Made by a program: the position numbers and the translations under genes
Source of the DNA: Deltaproteobacteria bacterium RIFOXYD12_FULL_50_9
Lineage (GTDB): Bacteria; Desulfobacterota; Desulfobulbia; Desulfobulbales; CALZHT01
Reading direction: 5' to 3'
DNA length: 9,138 nucleotides
Assembly: GCA_001799225.1 (NCBI GenBank)
Contig: MGTA01000043.1
Span: 5,080-14,217 of the forward strand
In this document: in pieces, positions 6,427-9,138 of the stretch
Numbering within the stretch: position 1 is the stretch's first letter
How the letters are laid out: each line of letters begins with the position of its first letter
The notes under the pieces: generated by a model
Database searches by the model: none
What the model was told of the DNA's origin: nothing
The model's input: the letters and a program-made list of their open reading frames with translations, nothing else

Positions 6427-8399
6427 CTAAAATTCAGAACAATAAAAAACCGGCCATCAACTCAAGCGATCTGCAGGCCACGCTCACCCGATATTTTGAT
6501 CTGCAAACCTTCCGGCCCGGCCAATCCGAGGTTATCACCGCCTTGCTCAGGGATGGCAAGGCCCTTGCCGTCTTTCCTACCGGCGGCGGGAAAAGCCTCT
6601 GTTACCAGCTCACTTCGCTGCTTCTTGATGGCGTGACAATCGTCATCTCGCCGCTCATCGCTCTGATGAAGGATCAGATCGATGCCCTCCGTCAGCTCGG
6701 TATCCAGGCGACCCGTCTGGACAGCACGCTAAGCGCCGCCGAGGCGAGCGAGGTATCAAGACAGTTGACCAGCGGTGCAGTTAAACTCCTCTACGTAGCA
6801 CCGGAACGATTTAACAACGAGCGTTTTCTCGATCAACTGGGCCGCACCCAAATTTCGTTATTCGCAATTGACGAAGCCCACTGCATCTCCGAATGGGGGC
6901 ACAACTTTCGACCGGACTACCTGAAACTCGCCGAGAATGCCCGAGCCTTGCGGGTTGAGCGAATTCTGACCCTTACAGCCACCGCCACCCCGCAAGTTAT
7001 CCAAGACATCTGCGCCAGCTTCGGCATCCCTGAGCATTGCGCTATCGTTACCGGATTTCAGCGACCGAACCTGCAACTCCTCTTCAATCCCACCCCGCTG
7101 GCCAACCGTACTGCCTCGCTTATTACCAGGATTCACCAACAGCTGCCAGGTTCCGGTATTGTTTACGTCACCTTACAAAAAACCGCCGAAACAGTAGCTG
7201 CCGCTCTCGCTGCTGCCGGCATTCAAGCCCGGGCCTATCATGCCGGGATGACAGATGATGAGCGATCCGCGGTTCAGGAGTGGTGGAAAGAGAGCAATCA
7301 AGCCCTGGTAGTAGCAACAATCGCCTTTGGCATGGGAGTTGACAAAGCAGACGTCCGCTACATCTACCACTATAACCTGGCCAAAAGCCTTGAGTCTTAC
7401 AGCCAGGAGATCGGCCGGGCCGGACGGGACGGCAGACCTGCCCTGGTTGAGACTTTGGGAAGCCTGGAAGACCGGACAGTGCTCGAGAACTTCGCCTATG
7501 GCGATACCCCTGAACAGAGAGCTCTGACCAGCCTCCTTGCCGATATCCTGGGCCAGGAACAGCAGTTCAGCGTAGCGCTCTTCAATCTATCAGCCAAGCA
7601 TGACATCCGACCGCTGGTACTCCGCACCGCCCTCACCTATCTTGAACTCAACGGTGTCCTTAAGCAGGGCACGCCATACTATGCCGGATATCGGGCAAAA
7701 CTCCTCGAACCGGTCGAGGCCATTGCCAGTCGCTTCAAAGGCGAACGTGTAAAGTTTGTCCGCGAACTCTTTGCCCACGCTAAACAGGGCCGGACCTGGT
7801 TTAGCTTTGATGTGGATGAGATCGCCAAGGCCCTTGGCGAAGAGAGGATGCGCCTGGTGCGGGCTCTCGAATATTTCAACGAGCAGGGCTGGCTGGAACT
7901 GCAGGCCAGTGAGGCCCGCCAGCGTTACACCCGTCTGCTTGAGCAACCTGATATTGCAGAGTTGACAGAAGACCTATATCGACGTTTCCTCGCCAGGGAA
8001 AAACGGGAGATCGAACGAATCGGCCTGGTGGTTGGCCTGGTCGAGCAACCAGCCTGCCAGGCCGGTGCTCTCCTCCGCTATTTCGGTGAGCAGGAGATCA
8101 GTGACTGCGGCCGGTGCAGCTACTGCCAAACCAGAATGCCGGTGGCCTTCCCACCGCTGCCATCCAGGCCGCTGCTTGAGCAGGCCCTTGATTGGCAGAC
8201 CTTTGTGGCGCTTAGCCAAAACACCCCTGATGCACTGGGCAGCACCAGGCAACGAGCCCGCTTTCTCTGTGGTCTGACCAGCCCGGCCCTGACGCGGACG
8301 AAACTCACCCGCCACCTGCTGTTTGGAGCCTTGGCAGAGCATCCGTTCCAGGAAGTGCTGAACCACTGCAAGTCAGTATTTATCAGCGCAAATTCATAG
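6411..8399 (+). CDS. recQ: RecQ-family ATP-dependent DNA helicase
   Basis: Read from the ATG at 6411 the protein is 662 residues. It has all superfamily 2 RecQ motifs: motif 0 (FRPGQ), Walker A TGGGKS (57-62), VISPLIALMKDQ, DEAH with the aromatic loop CISEWGHNFRP (154-167), TATATP, ATIAFGMGVDK and QEIGRAGRDGRP. RecQ enzymes unwind DNA 3' to 5' in recombinational repair. The zinc module has C549, C566, C569 and C572, the same spacing as in E. coli RecQ (380, 397, 400, 403). Here, however, it lies about 170 residues later, after a region that looks like a winged-helix segment (ALTYLELNGVLKQ) and a helical stretch. No HRDC domain is evident. The longer GTG start at 6375 has AAGGA directly against it, so I prefer 6411, although its own ribosome site is poor and coupling with the upstream gene is likely. 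The family is certain; orthology to canonical RecQ is less so. Confidence 0.93.
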   Translation: MQQGLTKIQNNKKPAINSSDLQATLTRYFDLQTFRPGQSEVITALLRDGKALAVFPTGGGKSLCYQLTSLLLDGVTIVISPLIALMKDQIDALRQLGIQATRLDSTLSAAEASEVSRQLTSGAVKLLYVAPERFNNERFLDQLGRTQISLFAIDEAHCISEWGHNFRPDYLKLAENARALRVERILTLTATATPQVIQDICASFGIPEHCAIVTGFQRPNLQLLFNPTPLANRTASLITRIHQQLPGSGIVYVTLQKTAETVAAALAAAGIQARAYHAGMTDDERSAVQEWWKESNQALVVATIAFGMGVDKADVRYIYHYNLAKSLESYSQEIGRAGRDGRPALVETLGSLEDRTVLENFAYGDTPEQRALTSLLADILGQEQQFSVALFNLSAKHDIRPLVLRTALTYLELNGVLKQGTPYYAGYRAKLLEPVEAIASRFKGERVKFVRELFAHAKQGRTWFSFDVDEIAKALGEERMRLVRALEYFNEQGWLELQASEARQRYTRLLEQPDIAELTEDLYRRFLAREKREIERIGLVVGLVEQPACQAGALLRYFGEQEISDCGRCSYCQTRMPVAFPPLPSRPLLEQALDWQTFVALSQNTPDALGSTRQRARFLCGLTSPALTRTKLTRHLLFGALAEHPFQEVLNHCKSVFISANS

Positions 8400-8527
8400 C
8401 GCTCATCTTACGCAACCAATCAATTTGATTGAGCATATTCACAAAACATTCTCATAAAAAACCTTTGTCGGAACCTGCTTAATCTGTTAAGAAGATTAGA
8501 GATGATAAAGGACATCACAAGAAACCC
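8400..8527. other. Intergenic region between recQ and the second response regulator
   Basis: These 128 AT-rich bases hold a small palindrome, CAATCAATTTGATTG (8417-8431), with GCTCA and TGAGC further out. No T-run follows, so it is a poor terminator. It could be a protein-binding site for the downstream regulator gene. No convincing -35/-10 pair is seen. Confidence 0.35.
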
Positions 8528-8905
8528 ATGAAGAAAAAAATACTGATAGCCGAAGATGACAAAACTATCCAAAAACTTTATCAGTTGTCGTTTTCCATAA
8601 TACTATTTGATGTCAGAATGGCGTCAGATGGCGAAGAGGCCTTAACCATTTACCGGGAGTGGCAGCCGGACATCATTCTTCTGGACCACGGTCTTCCCAT
8701 TAAAAATGGTTATCAAGTCTTGAAAACCATCCGAGACACAGACAAAACTACCACCATTATTATGGTTACTTCAGCAGCGGATAAGGAGAATATCATCGCC
8801 TGCGCAAAACAGAATATTCAAGGTTATGTCGTAAAACCATTCAAAACCGGTGAAATTGCCCAAAAAGCTGTTCAGCTCTATAATGCCCATATGCAAACGA
8901 AATGA
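8528..8905 (+). CDS. Single-domain response regulator (CheY-like receiver)
   Basis: The 125-residue protein is a lone receiver domain. The acidic pair is E9/D10 (ILIAEDD), the phospho-acceptor D53 (PDIILLD), the switch residue T81 (IMVTS), an aromatic Y100 and the conserved K103 (VVKPF). The fold is complete and no output domain follows, so it probably acts by binding a partner. It is a paralogue of the protein at 666-1052. About half the aligned positions are identical by eye, including GEEAL, PDIILLD, NGYQ, ACAK and IQGY, with a two-residue gap before the TTI block. Its ribosome site is weak (AAAGGA is about 15 bases from the ATG). The gene is AT-richer than recQ. No histidine kinase is beside it inside the window. 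Confidence 0.92.
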   Translation: MKKKILIAEDDKTIQKLYQLSFSIILFDVRMASDGEEALTIYREWQPDIILLDHGLPIKNGYQVLKTIRDTDKTTTIIMVTSAADKENIIACAKQNIQGYVVKPFKTGEIAQKAVQLYNAHMQTK

Positions 8906-8982
8906 TATTATTAAGATAATGGCGATGGTCTGACCACCTGATCCGATTTAAGATCAACAACGTTGCACTCTCTCTTGGATTT
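8906..8982. other. Gap between convergent genes
   Basis: The response regulator and the antitoxin-like gene converge across these 77 bases. I see no clear T-tailed stem-loop and no other gene here. Confidence 0.4.
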
Positions 8983-9138
8983 TCAGGCGTGTTTCGTGGT
9001 TGCTTGAGCAATCCGTATGAGTGACCGCAAGGCATCATTAACTGTCTTGGCGTCCGGGAAAACGGCCGACACATCATCATCGAGCTTCACGATGTTAACT
9101 CCCTGCCGGTAACGTTCAGCATACTTGCCTCGCATTCC
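8983..9138 (-). CDS. Small antitoxin-like protein, C-terminal part (cut by the window edge)
   Basis: The reverse strand is open for 51 codons from the right edge to TGA at 8983-8985. The protein reads GMRGKYAERYRQGVNIVKLD, then DDVSAVFPDAKTVNDALRSL and IRIAQATTKHA. This resembles a widespread family of roughly 70-90-residue proteins with a RGKYAxRY...G.N.V.LDxDV...FPdxxxVNxALRxL pattern. I remember these as small hypothetical or antitoxin-like proteins, often near toxin genes. The ATG at 9135 could start a 50-residue form, but family members usually have about 10-25 more residues, so the start is probably outside the window. Any partner gene would lie to the right. Coding status is well supported by the pattern; the antitoxin role is inference. 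Confidence 0.62.
   Translation of the reverse strand, partial: GMRGKYAERYRQGVNIVKLDDDVSAVFPDAKTVNDALRSLIRIAQATTKHA

Noticed and set aside
7974..8366. Minus-strand open frame of 130 codons
   Set aside because: It is antisense to the zinc-module part of recQ, whose conserved cysteines show which frame is real.
1..9138. CRISPR array, tRNA, rRNA, insertion sequence or phage genes
   Set aside because: I saw no regularly spaced repeats, tRNA-like cloverleaf, rRNA motifs, transposase or phage structural sequence on either strand.

Overview
This 9.1 kb window looks like ordinary chromosomal DNA of a Gram-negative bacterium. The outer-membrane lipoprotein gene (TolC type) and the YqgE/AlgH gene support that. 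The combination of an agmatinase with a GGEHT/DAHLD signature, a CxxCxxCC protein, RlmH, YqgE, GlgB, an unusual RecQ and stand-alone receiver proteins suggests a sulfate-reducer-type Desulfobacterota (deltaproteobacterium). That assignment comes from family resemblance, not from a search.

Left part, minus strand. A truncated TolC-family lipoprotein gene (1-335) runs off the left edge. It is followed by about 330 bases of AT-rich DNA that contain a decayed tail of a receiver-domain gene. Next comes a minus-strand run of five genes, read from right to left: yqgE (3051-3602), agmatinase speB (2102-2971), a Cys-rich YkgJ-type protein (1603-1995), rlmH (1123-1593) and a single-domain response regulator (666-1052). 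The YkgJ-type gene and rlmH are tightly coupled (9 bp gap). The other gaps are 70-110 bp, so internal promoters are possible.

Right part, plus strand. A 378-base divergent intergenic region with two plausible sigma-70-like promoters precedes glgB (3981-6173), a full-length glycogen branching enzyme. After a perfect GC-rich palindrome that looks like a dispersed repeat come a 66-residue conserved-looking small protein and, overlapping its end, a RecQ-family helicase with an extra region before its zinc module (6411-8399). A second single-domain response regulator (8528-8905) follows, about half identical to the first. The window ends in a partial minus-strand gene (8983-9138) that resembles a small antitoxin-like protein.

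The genes do not form one pathway. They cover glycogen synthesis, polyamine metabolism, ribosome modification, DNA repair and signalling. I found no CRISPR array, rRNA, tRNA, transposase or clear new multi-gene system. The most distinctive features are the two paralogous CheY-like proteins flanking the block, with a decayed third copy; the RecQ architecture with its overlapping small protein; the dispersed palindrome; and the hairpin leader of the YkgJ-type gene.
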